Source: DATHBD01 sp035296325
Lineage (GTDB): Bacteria; Actinomycetota; Actinomycetes; Mycobacteriales; Micromonosporaceae
DNA: 64,000 nucleotides
Direction: 5' to 3'
Assembly: GCA_035296325.1 (NCBI GenBank)
Contig: DATHBD010000060.1
Coordinates: 193,804-257,803, forward strand
Below the pieces are notes generated by a model, which ran no database searches, was not told the origin of the DNA, and saw only the letters and a list, made by a program, of their open reading frames with translations. Below, in pieces: positions 16,428-25,473 of this stretch; the stretch's first letter is position 1, and every line of letters starts with the position of its first letter. The translations under genes and the position numbers were made by a program.

Positions 16428-17450
16428 ATGAGACGTCGTGGCATCACCGTGCTGGTCGGAGCGGTTCTGCTCGCCGTACTGCTGGTGTCGATCGCGCGGG
16501 TCAAGGTGCCGTACGTCGAGATGGGCCCCGGCTCGACGTTCGACACGCTCGGGCAGAGCCAGAACCGGCCGATCATCACGGTCAGTGGGGCACCCACCAG
16601 CAAGTCCACCGGTGAGCTGCGGCTGGTCACCATCGATGTGATCGACGGGCTGACGCTGGCGCAGGCGATGCGCAGCTGGTGGAGCAGCGATTACGCGGTG
16701 GTGCCCAGGGAGCTCATCTACCCGCCGGACCAGAGCCGCACCGAGGTGCAGGAGCGCGACGCCGAGGACTTCAGGGAGTCACAGAGCACGGCCGAGACAG
16801 CGGCCCTGCGGGAGCTGGGTTACCCGATCGAGGTGACGATCAACGGGCTGACCGCGGATGGCCCCGCCGCGGCTCAGCTCAAGGTCGGCGACATCCTGGT
16901 CAGCGTGGACGGTACGCCGGTCGACAACGGGGACCGGCTCGCCGAACTGATCCGGGCCAAGCCGGCCGGGACGGCGCGCGAGGTGACGTACCGGCGCGAC
17001 GGCCAGACCGCGACGGTCACCCTGACACCGGTCCGGGCCGAGGACGGCAATCCCCGGCTCGGGGTGCAGGTGAAGAACGTCCAGCCGCACCCGTTCGAGC
17101 TCAAGATCGAGCTGGATCGGATCGGCGGCCCGTCGGCCGGGCTGATGTTCGCGCTCGCGATCATCGATCTGTTGAAGCCGGAGGACCTCACCGGAGGGTT
17201 CGTCATCGCCGGGACCGGCACGATCGCGGCGGACGGCAAGGTCGGGCGCATCGGCGGGATCTCGCACAAGCTCGTGTCGGCGAAGAAGGCCGGGGCGAAG
17301 CTCTTCCTCACGCCGGCGGCGAACTGCGCCGACGCGGTGGCCAACGCGCAGCCCGGACTGCCGCTGGCGAAGGTGGAAACGCTCGACGACGCACTCGCCG
17401 CGGTCGAGGCGTTACGCCAGAAGCGAACACCCGTCCTGTGCCCAAGCTGA
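16428..17450 (+). CDS. membrane-anchored PDZ-Lon (S16) serine protease
   Basis: A 340-residue protein. A single N-terminal membrane segment (ITVLVGAVLLAVLLVSIA) anchors it with the rest outside. A PDZ domain (about 130-205, GYPIEVTINGLTADGPAAAQL) precedes a Lon-type catalytic domain with Ser in DRIGGPSAGLMFALAI and Lys in GISHKLVSAKKAGA, the S16 Ser-Lys dyad. No ATPase domain is present, as in the YlbL/Rv3194c-like group. It stands between DUF2342 and UPF0182 genes, the order I recall from mycobacteria. Confidence 0.93.
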   Translation: MRRRGITVLVGAVLLAVLLVSIARVKVPYVEMGPGSTFDTLGQSQNRPIITVSGAPTSKSTGELRLVTIDVIDGLTLAQAMRSWWSSDYAVVPRELIYPPDQSRTEVQERDAEDFRESQSTAETAALRELGYPIEVTINGLTADGPAAAQLKVGDILVSVDGTPVDNGDRLAELIRAKPAGTAREVTYRRDGQTATVTLTPVRAEDGNPRLGVQVKNVQPHPFELKIELDRIGGPSAGLMFALAIIDLLKPEDLTGGFVIAGTGTIAADGKVGRIGGISHKLVSAKKAGAKLFLTPAANCADAVANAQPGLPLAKVETLDDALAAVEALRQKRTPVLCPS

Positions 17451-17592
17451 GACGACGCTGAGCCGGTGTCCGAATCGGGACCCTACCGGCGCTTCACGCC
17501 GGCGTTCACCTCGTAGGCTGGACGGGTGACCGGGCACCCCGACGGCGATCAGCGCCGATCGGGTTGCCGTACGCGATGGTTCGGAGTCGAAC

Positions 17593-20500
17593 GTGGTTAT
17601 GCGTAGCCCCTTGTCCAGGGTGAGCCGGCGTGGCCGGGTCACCATCGTCGTGTTGGCGTTCGTGTTTGTCTTCCTCACCGTGTTCGACCGGGCCATCGGC
17701 GCGTGGACCGACTGGTTGTGGTACTCCGAGGTGGACTACACGCAGGTCTTCAGCGGCGTGCTCACGACCCGCCTGGCACTCTTCGCCGTGATCGGGTCGG
17801 CCGTCGCGGTCATCCTCGCCGCAAACCTGTACCTGGCGTACCGGCTGCGCCCGCTGCTGCGGCCGCACTCGGTCGAGCAGCACGCGTTGGACAGGTACCG
17901 GCTGGCACTGCTGCCCCGGATGGGCTCCTGGATCGCGCTGGCCGCGATCGTGATCGGCCTCTTCGCCGGTCTCTCCGCCGAGGCGCACTGGCAGGAGTGG
18001 CTGCTCTTCGCCAACAGCCAGGAGTTCGGCGTGAAGGACCCCCAGTACGGGGTGGACATGTCCTTCTACGTCTTCGAGTACCCGTTCTGGCGGTACCTGC
18101 TCGGCGTCGGCTTCACCGCCGTGGTCGTCTCCCTGCTCGGCGCACTGGGCCTGCACTACCTCTTCGGCGGGGTTCGGCTGCAGGGTGCCGGTGACCGGAT
18201 GTCGGGCGGCGCCCGCGCGCACCTGACCACGCTCGTCGCGGTGTTCGTGCTCCTCAAGGCCGTGGCGTACTTCCTGGACCGGCGCGGGCTGCTGCTGACC
18301 AAGAACCAGAGCCTCGACCTGTACGGCGGCGGATACACCGACATCAACGCGCTGCTGCCGGCGAAGGAGATCCTGGCCTGGATCTCGATCGTGGTGGCGA
18401 TCGCCATCCTGGTCTTCTCCAACGCCTTCATGCGTAACCTGCTCTGGCCGGGGCTCGCGATCGGGATGCTGGCCGTCTCGGCCGTCGCGGTGGGCGGCAT
18501 CTACCCGGCCGCCGTGCAGTCGTTCAGCGTCAAGCCCAGCCCGCAGAGCAAGGAGTCTCCGTACATCGAGCGGAGCATCGCGGCGACCCGGCAGGCGTAC
18601 GGGCTCGACAACGTCAAGACGATCCAGTACCCGGCCGCCACCAGCGCCCCGCCGGCCGACCTGCCGGCCGAGCCGAGCACGGTGGCGAACATCCGCCTCC
18701 TCGACCCGCACGTGGTCGGCCCGACGTACACGCAGCTCCAGCAGGTGCGCGGCTTCTACGAGTTCAACGCCAAGCTCGACGTCGACCGGTACACGGTGAA
18801 CGGCAAGGTGCAGGACTACGTGGTCGGCGTGCGCGAAATCAACTACAAGGCCGCCGCCCCGAGCAGCAACTGGCAGAACCGGCACACCACCTACACACAC
18901 GGGTACGGCTTCGTCGCGGCGCCCGCCAACCAGGTGGTCTGCAACGGCCAGCCGTTCTTCGTCTCCGGCTTCCTCGGCGAGCAGAAGACCGCCCCCGGTG
19001 CGCCGGCCGGCGAGCCATGCTCGTCGCAGACCGACCTGATCCCCACCAAAGAGCCCCGGGTGTACTACGGCGAGCGGATGGGCGGCGCCGACTCGTACGC
19101 CATCGTCGGCAAGCCGGACGGCGGCCGTGACGTCGAGTTCGACCGGCCCAGCGGCGAGGACAACCAGAACTTCACCTACACCGGTGAGGGCGGCGTCCCG
19201 GTCGGCTCGTACTGGCGGCGGGTGCTCTACGCGGCGCACTACCAGGAGACGAATTTCCTGCTCTCCAGCGTCTTTAACGAGAACTCCAAGCTCCTCTACG
19301 TGCGCAATCCGGTGGACCGGGTGCACAAGGTGGCGCCGTTCCTGACCCTGGACAACGACATCTACCCGGCCGTGGTCGATGGCAAGGTCGTGTGGATTCT
19401 GGACGGCTACACGACCTCCTCGACCTACCCGTACGCCCAGCGCCTGGACTGGCGGACCGCGACCAAGGACACCCAGACCGAGGTCCGCGTGTTCCCGGAG
19501 ACCCGCCAGGACGTCAACTACGTCCGCAACTCGGTGAAGGCGACAGTGGACGCCTACACCGGCGCCGTGACGCTGTACAACTTCGACGAGACCGACCCGG
19601 TCCTGCGGGCGTGGAACAAGGCGTTCGGCGGCAAGCTGATCAAGCCTCGGTCGGACATCTCGCCCGAGTTGATGGACCACCTGCGGTACCCGGAGGACCA
19701 GTTCAAGGTGCAGCGGGACCTGCTGTCGCGGTTCCACGTCACCGGCGCGACCGACTTCTTCTCCGGCCAGGACTTCTGGCAGGTCCCGCTGGACCCGGCG
19801 AACCGCACGGCGGACCTCAACCAGCCGCCGTACTTCCTGCTCGCCAAATTCCCCGGCCAGGAGCGAACCACGTTCCAGCTCACCGCCGCGGTCACCCCGA
19901 AGAGCCGGCAGAACCTCGCCGCGCTCGTCACCGGCTCCTACGACGGCGGTAAACCGGTGCTGGAGGTGCTGGAGTTACCCGACGACACCGCCGTCCAGGG
20001 GCCGATCCAGATCTGGGAGTTCATGACCAACACACCGGCGGTGCGGACCGACCTCACCCTGTTCAACTCGCAGGCTTCCGAGCCGGTGCACGGCAACCTG
20101 CTCTCGCTCCCGGTGGGCGGCGGCATGCTCTACGTCGAGCCGCTGTACACCAAGGGCAAGGGCGCGGATGACACCTATCCCTTGATGCGGAAGGTGATCC
20201 TCAGCTACGGCAAGTTCGTGGCGTACTCCGACACGCTCGCCGGCGGCCTGAAATCGTTGGTCGAGCAGGCCAACGGCGCCCAGCCGCAACCGCCGGGCGA
20301 TGGCAACACCGGCACCGCACCGCCGGGCGGCACCGCCCAGCCGGGCGGGCCCGCCGCCGGACCGGTGGCTGACTCGGTGGCCCGGATGGACAAGGCCATC
20401 GCTGACTCGCGAGCCGCGCTGCAGTCGGGTGACTTCGAGGCACACGGGCGCTCGCTCAAGGCGCTGGAGGAGGCGATCCGGGCCTACCAGGAGGCGCAGC

Positions 20501-20607
20501 GGGCGGCTGGCGCCAGTCCGGCGCCGAGCGCGTCGCCGTCAGCAGGCCCGTCCGCAACGGCCTCGGCGGGCCCGTCGGCAACGGCGGCGGTCCCGCCCGC
20601 CGGATAG
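17593..20607 (+). CDS. UPF0182 family multi-pass membrane protein
   Basis: A protein of 1004 residues. About seven hydrophobic segments occupy the first 300 residues (for example TIVVLAFVFVFLTVF and FTAVVVSLLGALGLHYLF). A large domain follows, with family-typical stretches such as ESPYIERSIAATRQAYGL and QETNFLLSS, and then a Pro/Ala/Ser-rich tail of about 130 residues. The family is universal in actinobacteria but has no agreed function. Start GTG 17593 was chosen for GGAG six bases upstream; ATG 17599 is possible. A G/C-run hairpin follows the stop. Confidence 0.95.
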   Translation: MVMRSPLSRVSRRGRVTIVVLAFVFVFLTVFDRAIGAWTDWLWYSEVDYTQVFSGVLTTRLALFAVIGSAVAVILAANLYLAYRLRPLLRPHSVEQHALDRYRLALLPRMGSWIALAAIVIGLFAGLSAEAHWQEWLLFANSQEFGVKDPQYGVDMSFYVFEYPFWRYLLGVGFTAVVVSLLGALGLHYLFGGVRLQGAGDRMSGGARAHLTTLVAVFVLLKAVAYFLDRRGLLLTKNQSLDLYGGGYTDINALLPAKEILAWISIVVAIAILVFSNAFMRNLLWPGLAIGMLAVSAVAVGGIYPAAVQSFSVKPSPQSKESPYIERSIAATRQAYGLDNVKTIQYPAATSAPPADLPAEPSTVANIRLLDPHVVGPTYTQLQQVRGFYEFNAKLDVDRYTVNGKVQDYVVGVREINYKAAAPSSNWQNRHTTYTHGYGFVAAPANQVVCNGQPFFVSGFLGEQKTAPGAPAGEPCSSQTDLIPTKEPRVYYGERMGGADSYAIVGKPDGGRDVEFDRPSGEDNQNFTYTGEGGVPVGSYWRRVLYAAHYQETNFLLSSVFNENSKLLYVRNPVDRVHKVAPFLTLDNDIYPAVVDGKVVWILDGYTTSSTYPYAQRLDWRTATKDTQTEVRVFPETRQDVNYVRNSVKATVDAYTGAVTLYNFDETDPVLRAWNKAFGGKLIKPRSDISPELMDHLRYPEDQFKVQRDLLSRFHVTGATDFFSGQDFWQVPLDPANRTADLNQPPYFLLAKFPGQERTTFQLTAAVTPKSRQNLAALVTGSYDGGKPVLEVLELPDDTAVQGPIQIWEFMTNTPAVRTDLTLFNSQASEPVHGNLLSLPVGGGMLYVEPLYTKGKGADDTYPLMRKVILSYGKFVAYSDTLAGGLKSLVEQANGAQPQPPGDGNTGTAPPGGTAQPGGPAAGPVADSVARMDKAIADSRAALQSGDFEAHGRSLKALEEAIRAYQEAQRAAGASPAPSASPSAGPSATASAGPSATAAVPPAG

Positions 20608-20612
20608 CAGTG

Positions 20613-20655
20613 GAGGGGGGGCCGCTCCGCCCGTCTGGTGGGTCGGCCCCCCCTC
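20613..20655 (+). terminator. terminator after the UPF0182 gene
   Basis: GAGGGGGGGCCG (20613-20624) pairs with CGGCCCCCCCTC (20644-20655), a 12-bp stem around a 19-nt loop, starting six bases after the UPF0182 stop. Confidence 0.65.
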
Positions 20656-20727
20656 GGTCCTCGTTCGTGGGCCGACGCGGACCGGTTTGGAGGTCGGTCC
20701 ACCGGTGCGCTAATGTATCCAAGGCGA

Positions 20728-20801
20728 CGCGGGGTGGAGCAGCTCGGTAGCTCGCTGGGCTCATAACCCAGAGGTCACAGGTTCAAATCCTGTCCCCGCT
20801 A
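20728..20801 (+). tRNA. initiator tRNA-Met (anticodon CAT)
   Basis: The 74-nt cloverleaf has acceptor arm CGCGGGG with CCCCGCT (first pair mismatched), D-arm 20737-20751, anticodon stem CTGGG/CCCAG around the loop CTCATAA (anticodon 20762-20764) and T-arm with GTTCAAATC. The unpaired 1-72 position and the three consecutive G-C pairs next to the anticodon loop are the marks of an initiator tRNA. CCA is not encoded; the discriminator A is followed by CAA. Confidence 0.95.
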
Positions 20802-20807
20802 CAAGAA

Positions 20808-20844
20808 CAAACGGCCTCCCAGAGATTCTCTGGGAGGCCGTTTG
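20808..20844 (+). terminator. strong hairpin directly after tRNA-fMet
   Basis: CAAACGGCCTCCCAGAG (from 20808) pairs with CTCTGGGAGGCCGTTTG (to 20844), a near-perfect stem with a 3-nt loop (ATT) and TTTG at its 3' foot. It begins 7 nt after the tRNA and would end the tRNA transcript. Confidence 0.8.
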
Positions 20845-21345
20845 TAGCAAAAGTGGTAGCAAATCTCAGCCGAAGACATGCGTCGCGATCGACGTGGGCC
20901 GTCTGCGGGCGCGGCTTGATCTTCGTGCCAAATTTCTTCGAAGTTTCTTCACGCAGGTCAGGCGGAATTAACGACAGGTGGGGCACGCCTAGCGATCCCC
21001 GCCCCGCCATTTGATCTTGAGGTAGCAGGCCGTAGCAAGGGTCAGGCTGCCGCCGGCATCCCCTGGGTCATCAAACCCTTCATCACCCCTCAAGCCGCCG
21101 CCGTGATGAGGGCAGCCACTGAATCGGCCAGCTCTCGGTCATGCCCGGTCGACTGGTGGGTGTAAATCTGGTCGGGTCGCGGTTTCGTTGGCGTGACCCA
21201 CCCGGTCGCTGAGGACCTGTACACACCACACGGTGAAGCGGGGCGCCCTTTTGACTGAGCAGTTGGGCCGAGTCTGTTGGCTATTCGGCGCCGCCGGGCG
21301 CGCTTCAGTTAGCGCCCCAGCGCGTATGCCAGGGATGATGAATCC
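20845..21345. other. 501-bp gap after tRNA-fMet, possible integration scar
   Basis: I see no supported gene here. GTAGCAAA occurs at 20844-20851 and 20856-20863, and GTAGCA(A) again at 21022-21027 and 21032-21038, two pairs of short direct repeats about 170 bp apart. Small direct repeats beside a tRNA are typical of recombinase arm sites, but there is no integrase and no second copy of the tRNA 3' end in the window. GC content is visibly lower than in the flanking core genes. Confidence 0.35.
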
Positions 21346-22131
21346 ATGCCGAGTGGACTCGATCTGGCCGGGCGCGCAGTCATCGTGACGGGGGCCAGTC
21401 GTGGCCTAGGGCGTTCAGTGGCTGAACGGCTGGCTGACGAGGGGTGCAACCTGGCTTTGTGTGCCCGCAGGCAAGGTCCCCTGGAGGATCTTGCGGAAGG
21501 TCTGCGGGAGCGCCACGGCGTCAGAGTTCACGCGGCGGCGGTCGACGTGACCGACCACGACAGGCTTGCCGCCTTCATCGCAGAGTCCGCTGCGCAGCTC
21601 GGCCGGTTACATGGGCTGGTCGCGAACGCTGGTGGCGGCCGTGGCGGGAGTCTTGAAGACTCAACGGCGGCTGACTGGTCGGCCACATTCAATGTCAACG
21701 TGGTACACGCCGCCACCGCAACGCGCGCGGCCGTCCCGCGATTCGTCCGTGACGGCTCCGCGTCGGTAGTCCTTGTGTCATCAGTCTCTGGCTGGAAGCC
21801 AGCGCCTTCTGCGCCATACAGTTCTGCCAAGGCCGCGACCATCCACCTCGGCGCCTGCCTCGCCCGAGAGCTTGGTCCGGCCGGTGTGCGTGTGAACGTT
21901 GTATGTCCGGGCTCCATGTTGATTCCCGGCAAGCGCTGGGACAGGATGCGGCTTGAAGATCCGGTACGGTTCGATAAGTTCCTGAACGAGTTTCCCGGCC
22001 GCCAACTGATTGGGCCAGATGAGGTCGCGGCCGTTATCGCATTCTTGCTTTCAAATCAATCCCGTGCTGTCAACGGTGCTTCCATCGCAGTAGACGGCGC
22101 GCAAAACTCGCCAACTGCCGATGGGTACTGA
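21346..22131 (+). CDS. short-chain dehydrogenase/reductase (SDR), FabG-like
   Basis: A 261-residue classical SDR. The cofactor motif is TGASRGLGRS near the N-terminus, the NAG motif appears as VANAGGG, and the active site is Ser (VSSVSG) with Tyr and Lys in YSSAKAA. It should reduce or oxidise a carbonyl with NAD(P)H. The substrate cannot be told from sequence. It stands alone as the first gene of the accessory stretch, convergent with the XRE-TPR gene and separated from it by 5 bp. Confidence 0.9.
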   Translation: MPSGLDLAGRAVIVTGASRGLGRSVAERLADEGCNLALCARRQGPLEDLAEGLRERHGVRVHAAAVDVTDHDRLAAFIAESAAQLGRLHGLVANAGGGRGGSLEDSTAADWSATFNVNVVHAATATRAAVPRFVRDGSASVVLVSSVSGWKPAPSAPYSSAKAATIHLGACLARELGPAGVRVNVVCPGSMLIPGKRWDRMRLEDPVRFDKFLNEFPGRQLIGPDEVAAVIAFLLSNQSRAVNGASIAVDGAQNSPTADGY

Positions 22132-22136
22132 CCAGG

Positions 22137-23513
22137 TCAAGCAGCTCCGAGTCTAGCGCAAGCCTCTGCCTCAAACGCGCGTACCACGGGTTCCTCGTGA
22201 TAGGGGATGAGCTGTCGGCGAAATTCCCGTAGCGCCTTGGCGCTGCGCTCGCTCGATACCCGCTCAAGCTGTTCTAACGCTTTCTTGGCCGTGATGACGG
22301 CTTGGTGCACATCACCATTCCTGCGTCTCAATGTGGCGGTAGCGAGCACGGAGAGACTTATAACCTGACGCCTGCCGCGGGCTCCTGCTCCTTTAACGGC
22401 CGTAACCGCGAACCTTTCTGCGTTGTCGTAGTCCTTCAAGTCGCGGAAGCAGCATGCCGTTTCGGCGGCAAGATACGCCGAGTCCAGATATTGCACCCAT
22501 TCAGATTCCGATTGCGGCGCGCGGCTCTTGTCAAGCGCCAACTCTGCCTGGGTAATCGATTGCGCCGCCTGCCGCCCCTCACCCAGGGCGGCGTGTGCGC
22601 GTCCTCGCATGGCATATATCCGCATTAGGCCGAGTTGGCTGCCGGTCCGTTTCGCGGTCGCGATCCCGGCACGCGCCAGGGCCAGCCCTTCCCGGGGGTT
22701 TCCCATGTTGGTAGCAAGGTGTGACATGCCCGCGAATATTTGTCCAGCGAGAATATGATCCCGACCCTCGACGCAAAGCCTTAATGCTTGAGTCATGTAC
22801 CGCTGGCCAAGGCCGTATCCACCGACGTCGTAGGTCATCCATCCAGCGGTGGCGGCCAGCTTGGCGGCAGCCGTAAACATCTGTCGCATTTGGTTTTCGG
22901 GGTAGGTCAGACTCAATCGTGGTAGAAGTTCCGTGCTCAAGTAATGAATTGCTGGAATGCGAGCGTGGCCGCCTCCGTAGCGGTTATCCATTTCGTCAAA
23001 CACGCGGATCATGGCCCGCACAGTCTCGGCCGGGCCATCCCCGTCGACTGTCGTCGGGCCGAGCGTCTCGGACTCAACCAGAGCTAGCAGCCAGTCGCGT
23101 TGTGGAGCAAGGAGTGCTGTGCCGATGAACGGAACCATCTTTAGAAGCGATCGACGATCAAGATCCATTTTTCCCAATTCGGCAAGTGTTTCCGCCGCCA
23201 GCACAGCGTCCTGATCGAAGATCAACGCCTTCCCGACGCAGTCCGGCGACTCGGGCTCCTCGAAGCCTAGCTCGCTCAGGGTAAGGTGCCGACCCAGTTT
23301 GTTCCCGATAGCTTCGGCGATCAGGTACCTCGCGACTGGGCGAGGCTGCGTCCCGCTCAACCAGTGGCTTACGGCTGTCTTGTCGTAGTGGGGTGCCTGA
23401 CCTTGCTGGCCGCCCAGGTCGTTAACCCGACGCGCCAGACCTGCGTGCGTGCACCCGGCCGCCGCCATAAGCGCGGCCAGCTTGGTGTTCGCAGAGGGTC
23501 GCGATGCAGGCAC
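22137..23513 (-). CDS. XRE-family regulator with C-terminal TPR-like repeats
   Basis: A 458-residue protein. Residues about 10-75 form a helix-turn-helix (KLAALMAAAGCTHAGLARRVND followed by AVSHWLSGTQPRP). The rest is helical with tetratricopeptide-like repeats (for example LATNMGNPREGLALARAGI and AYLAAETACCFRDLKDYDNA). In streptomycetes proteins of this build sense small molecules or peptides and control neighbouring genes. Base composition is lower in GC than the core genes, and in-frame ATT/AAT codons are more common, which fits recent acquisition. It may regulate the divergently placed genes to its right, but the gap to them is more than 200 bp. Confidence 0.85.
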   Translation of the reverse strand: MPASRPSANTKLAALMAAAGCTHAGLARRVNDLGGQQGQAPHYDKTAVSHWLSGTQPRPVARYLIAEAIGNKLGRHLTLSELGFEEPESPDCVGKALIFDQDAVLAAETLAELGKMDLDRRSLLKMVPFIGTALLAPQRDWLLALVESETLGPTTVDGDGPAETVRAMIRVFDEMDNRYGGGHARIPAIHYLSTELLPRLSLTYPENQMRQMFTAAAKLAATAGWMTYDVGGYGLGQRYMTQALRLCVEGRDHILAGQIFAGMSHLATNMGNPREGLALARAGIATAKRTGSQLGLMRIYAMRGRAHAALGEGRQAAQSITQAELALDKSRAPQSESEWVQYLDSAYLAAETACCFRDLKDYDNAERFAVTAVKGAGARGRRQVISLSVLATATLRRRNGDVHQAVITAKKALEQLERVSSERSAKALREFRRQLIPYHEEPVVRAFEAEACARLGAA

Positions 23514-23733
23514 GGGTTGATGATGTCCTCTCCCGCGTCCAAACTCCAGTGTACGACGCCTCTCACGTGTTAATTCAACTTGCTTTCAACCGCGCACCCT
23601 CTACGCGCCTCCCGCCTCGTCCGTCCGCTGCGTTGTGCTGAGCGTGCCACGGAGGAGAGGACCCAGCAGCCATGATCTCGAAACAGCACCACAGCGCGAC
23701 TGGGGGCGCCCGACGCAATGAGGTGTCAGTGCC

Positions 23734-23946
23734 GTGTTGATCGTCCTCGTGGTTCTAGCGATAGGGCTACTGGCCGGATTCGCCTTGGGCAAGCGGGCAC
23801 GGTGGTGGTGTCCCTGCTGCGGAAGGCATCTGCTGTGCAGCTCGTGCACGGCCTCGTTCGGTCCGAGATGGGGTCCACGCTGGAAAGGGCTGGTGAACCC
23901 TGCTTCCCGTGGTCGGCTCAACGAACGGCCGCATGGACATGAGTAG
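23734..23946 (+). CDS. small membrane-anchored zinc-finger-like protein
   Basis: A 70-residue protein with an N-terminal hydrophobic helix (MLIVLVVLAIGLLAGFALG) followed by CPCCGRHLLCSSC, two CxxC pairs able to bind one zinc, then a basic tail. Start GTG 23734 has GAGG ten bases upstream. I do not recognise the family. The compact TM plus zinc-knuckle design argues for a real gene. Its relation to the modification operon downstream is unknown. Confidence 0.6.
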   Translation: MLIVLVVLAIGLLAGFALGKRARWWCPCCGRHLLCSSCTASFGPRWGPRWKGLVNPASRGRLNERPHGHE

Positions 23947-24165
23947 CGGTCAGCCCGTACCGGGGCGGTCCCAGAATGGGGATCGGGCTGCGCTGCCACA
24001 TCGCCCGAAGGGTGCATCGTTACGTTCGGAGGTCCGGGCGATTGGGCGGGCTCGGGTCTAGTATCCCGTGAGTCGGTGGTCGAGTGATCGGGCAACGCTG
24101 TTATCGCTGTTGTCCGGGCTGAAGGCGTGGCAGTCGACCAGCGCTTCTGACCATAGCGGGTAGCG

Positions 24166-24402
24166 GTGATGGCCTACCCGATCAAGCCGGGTGATGTTGT
24201 TGTTTTGGCGGTAGCCGATTACCGGTATGGCACCGGACGGCTGTATTTGAGGGTCAACGAGATTGTGGAGCCCGTCTCGTTTTCCGATGGCGATTATCTC
24301 TTCGTGCGTGGGGTTGATCTTTACCAGGACGGGACTGACCGATGTCAGCGGTCGGCATATCTGCGTCTATCGGCACTGTCGAAAGCGGTACGGCGTCGTT
24401 GA
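24166..24402 (+). CDS. small conserved-looking protein upstream of the modification operon
   Basis: A 78-residue protein (GTG 24166 or ATG 24169). It is predicted beta-rich, with a PGDVVVLAVADYRYG start resembling SH3-like or Tudor-like barrels and a KAVRRR basic tail. It ends 42 bp before the glycosyltransferase-like gene on the same strand and is probably part of that operon. I know no function for it. Confidence 0.6.
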   Translation: MMAYPIKPGDVVVLAVADYRYGTGRLYLRVNEIVEPVSFSDGDYLFVRGVDLYQDGTDRCQRSAYLRLSALSKAVRRR

Positions 24403-24444
24403 GCCGGGCTGGTTTCGTCGCGTTGATGGTCGGAAGGAGGCGTT

Positions 24445-25473
24445 GTGAGGATCGGGTACAGCATGTGGGGCTTTCTGGGGGCCGGGGTGGTGGATACCCC
24501 GGACGGTTCCCGCAGTTATCGCCGTCCGCTCGTGGACGCGTTGCTCGCCTCGGGTCACCAGGTCGTATTTCTCCAGACGAACCGCGATCTGATCGAGGCG
24601 GGCGACGATCTGCGCCATCGATATGCATGGCGCGATGGATTCCCAGACCTTGACGCGCTGATCTTGGAGTGGCGGTGGCCGCTTCCGGGCCGCAACACCA
24701 CCCCTTGCGGGACGGCTGGGCACACCTGCGACCTGCACCGGCAGGCGGAACTGCTGGGCTGGTACACCAACGCCCAAAGCCTACCCACGGTCCTCTGGGA
24801 CCTTGATCGGCAGCTCCCCAGCGACCACCCGCTGCGCGCTCGGCCGAACGTGAGCTTGTGCGAGTTGGCGATGTCGCCGACGCCTGGTGCGACCACGCTC
24901 CTGTGCCCGGTCGATGATGCGGCACTGGATGCGGCCGACCCGGCAGCGCTGGCCGCGATGCCTCGGCCCGTGCCGCTGGTCTACGTCGGCAACCAGTACG
25001 AACGCGACGAGGCGTTCACGAAGTTCTTCGCCCGCCCTGCTTTGTGGTTCGACCACCGGGTGGCCGGCAAATGGACCCGCACCGAGGCATGGCCGCACAT
25101 CAACTTCACCGGCCGCTGCGCCTTCGGCGACGTGGCGCGCATCCACGCCGGCGCCCTCGCCACGGTGCTCCTCCTACCGGAGCGGTACGCCGAAGTCGGG
25201 CACATGACCTCGCGGTTGCCCGAAGCGCTGCTCGCCGGTTGCCTGCCGATCGTGCCGGCCGACATCGCGCACGTGCTGATGTTCGCCCCTCCGGTGCTGC
25301 ACGCCGCAGACGGCCGGGAGGTCGTCGCGCGGGTGGAGTGGCTTCGCCGGATCGCCGGTGGGCGCGAACACGCCGACCTGATCGCCTCGTGTCTGCGGCT
25401 GCTCGAACCGTTCCGGCTCTCCCGGCAGGTCAACACCCTCAACGCGGCCCTCGGCGCGGTGCCGGCATGTTGA
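24445..25473 (+). CDS. CgeB/GT-B-like glycosyltransferase family protein
   Basis: A 342-residue protein with start GTG behind GGAAGGAGG. The N-terminal half has a Rossmann-like start (RIGYSMWGFLGAGVVDTPDG) and a segment DALILEWRWPLPGR. The C-terminal half has SRLPEALLAGCLPIVPADI, which matches the E-x7-E/G donor-binding region of GT-B enzymes and of CgeB-like proteins. A CxxxxxxxC pair lies near residues 93-101. The acceptor is unknown. Its last 7 bases overlap the thymidylate-synthase-like gene, so it belongs to the same operon and may glycosylate a product of that pathway. Confidence 0.7.
   Translation: MRIGYSMWGFLGAGVVDTPDGSRSYRRPLVDALLASGHQVVFLQTNRDLIEAGDDLRHRYAWRDGFPDLDALILEWRWPLPGRNTTPCGTAGHTCDLHRQAELLGWYTNAQSLPTVLWDLDRQLPSDHPLRARPNVSLCELAMSPTPGATTLLCPVDDAALDAADPAALAAMPRPVPLVYVGNQYERDEAFTKFFARPALWFDHRVAGKWTRTEAWPHINFTGRCAFGDVARIHAGALATVLLLPERYAEVGHMTSRLPEALLAGCLPIVPADIAHVLMFAPPVLHAADGREVVARVEWLRRIAGGREHADLIASCLRLLEPFRLSRQVNTLNAALGAVPAC

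Noticed and set aside
17506..19737. 743-codon minus-strand frame inside the UPF0182 gene
   Set aside because: Composition is Arg/His/Val/Gln repetitive and shows no domain; the plus-strand gene has membrane helices and family motifs.
20783..21010. Possible C-terminus of a tyrosine recombinase on the minus strand after the tRNA
   Set aside because: No R-H-R-Y catalytic motifs could be found, and the frame runs through the tRNA.
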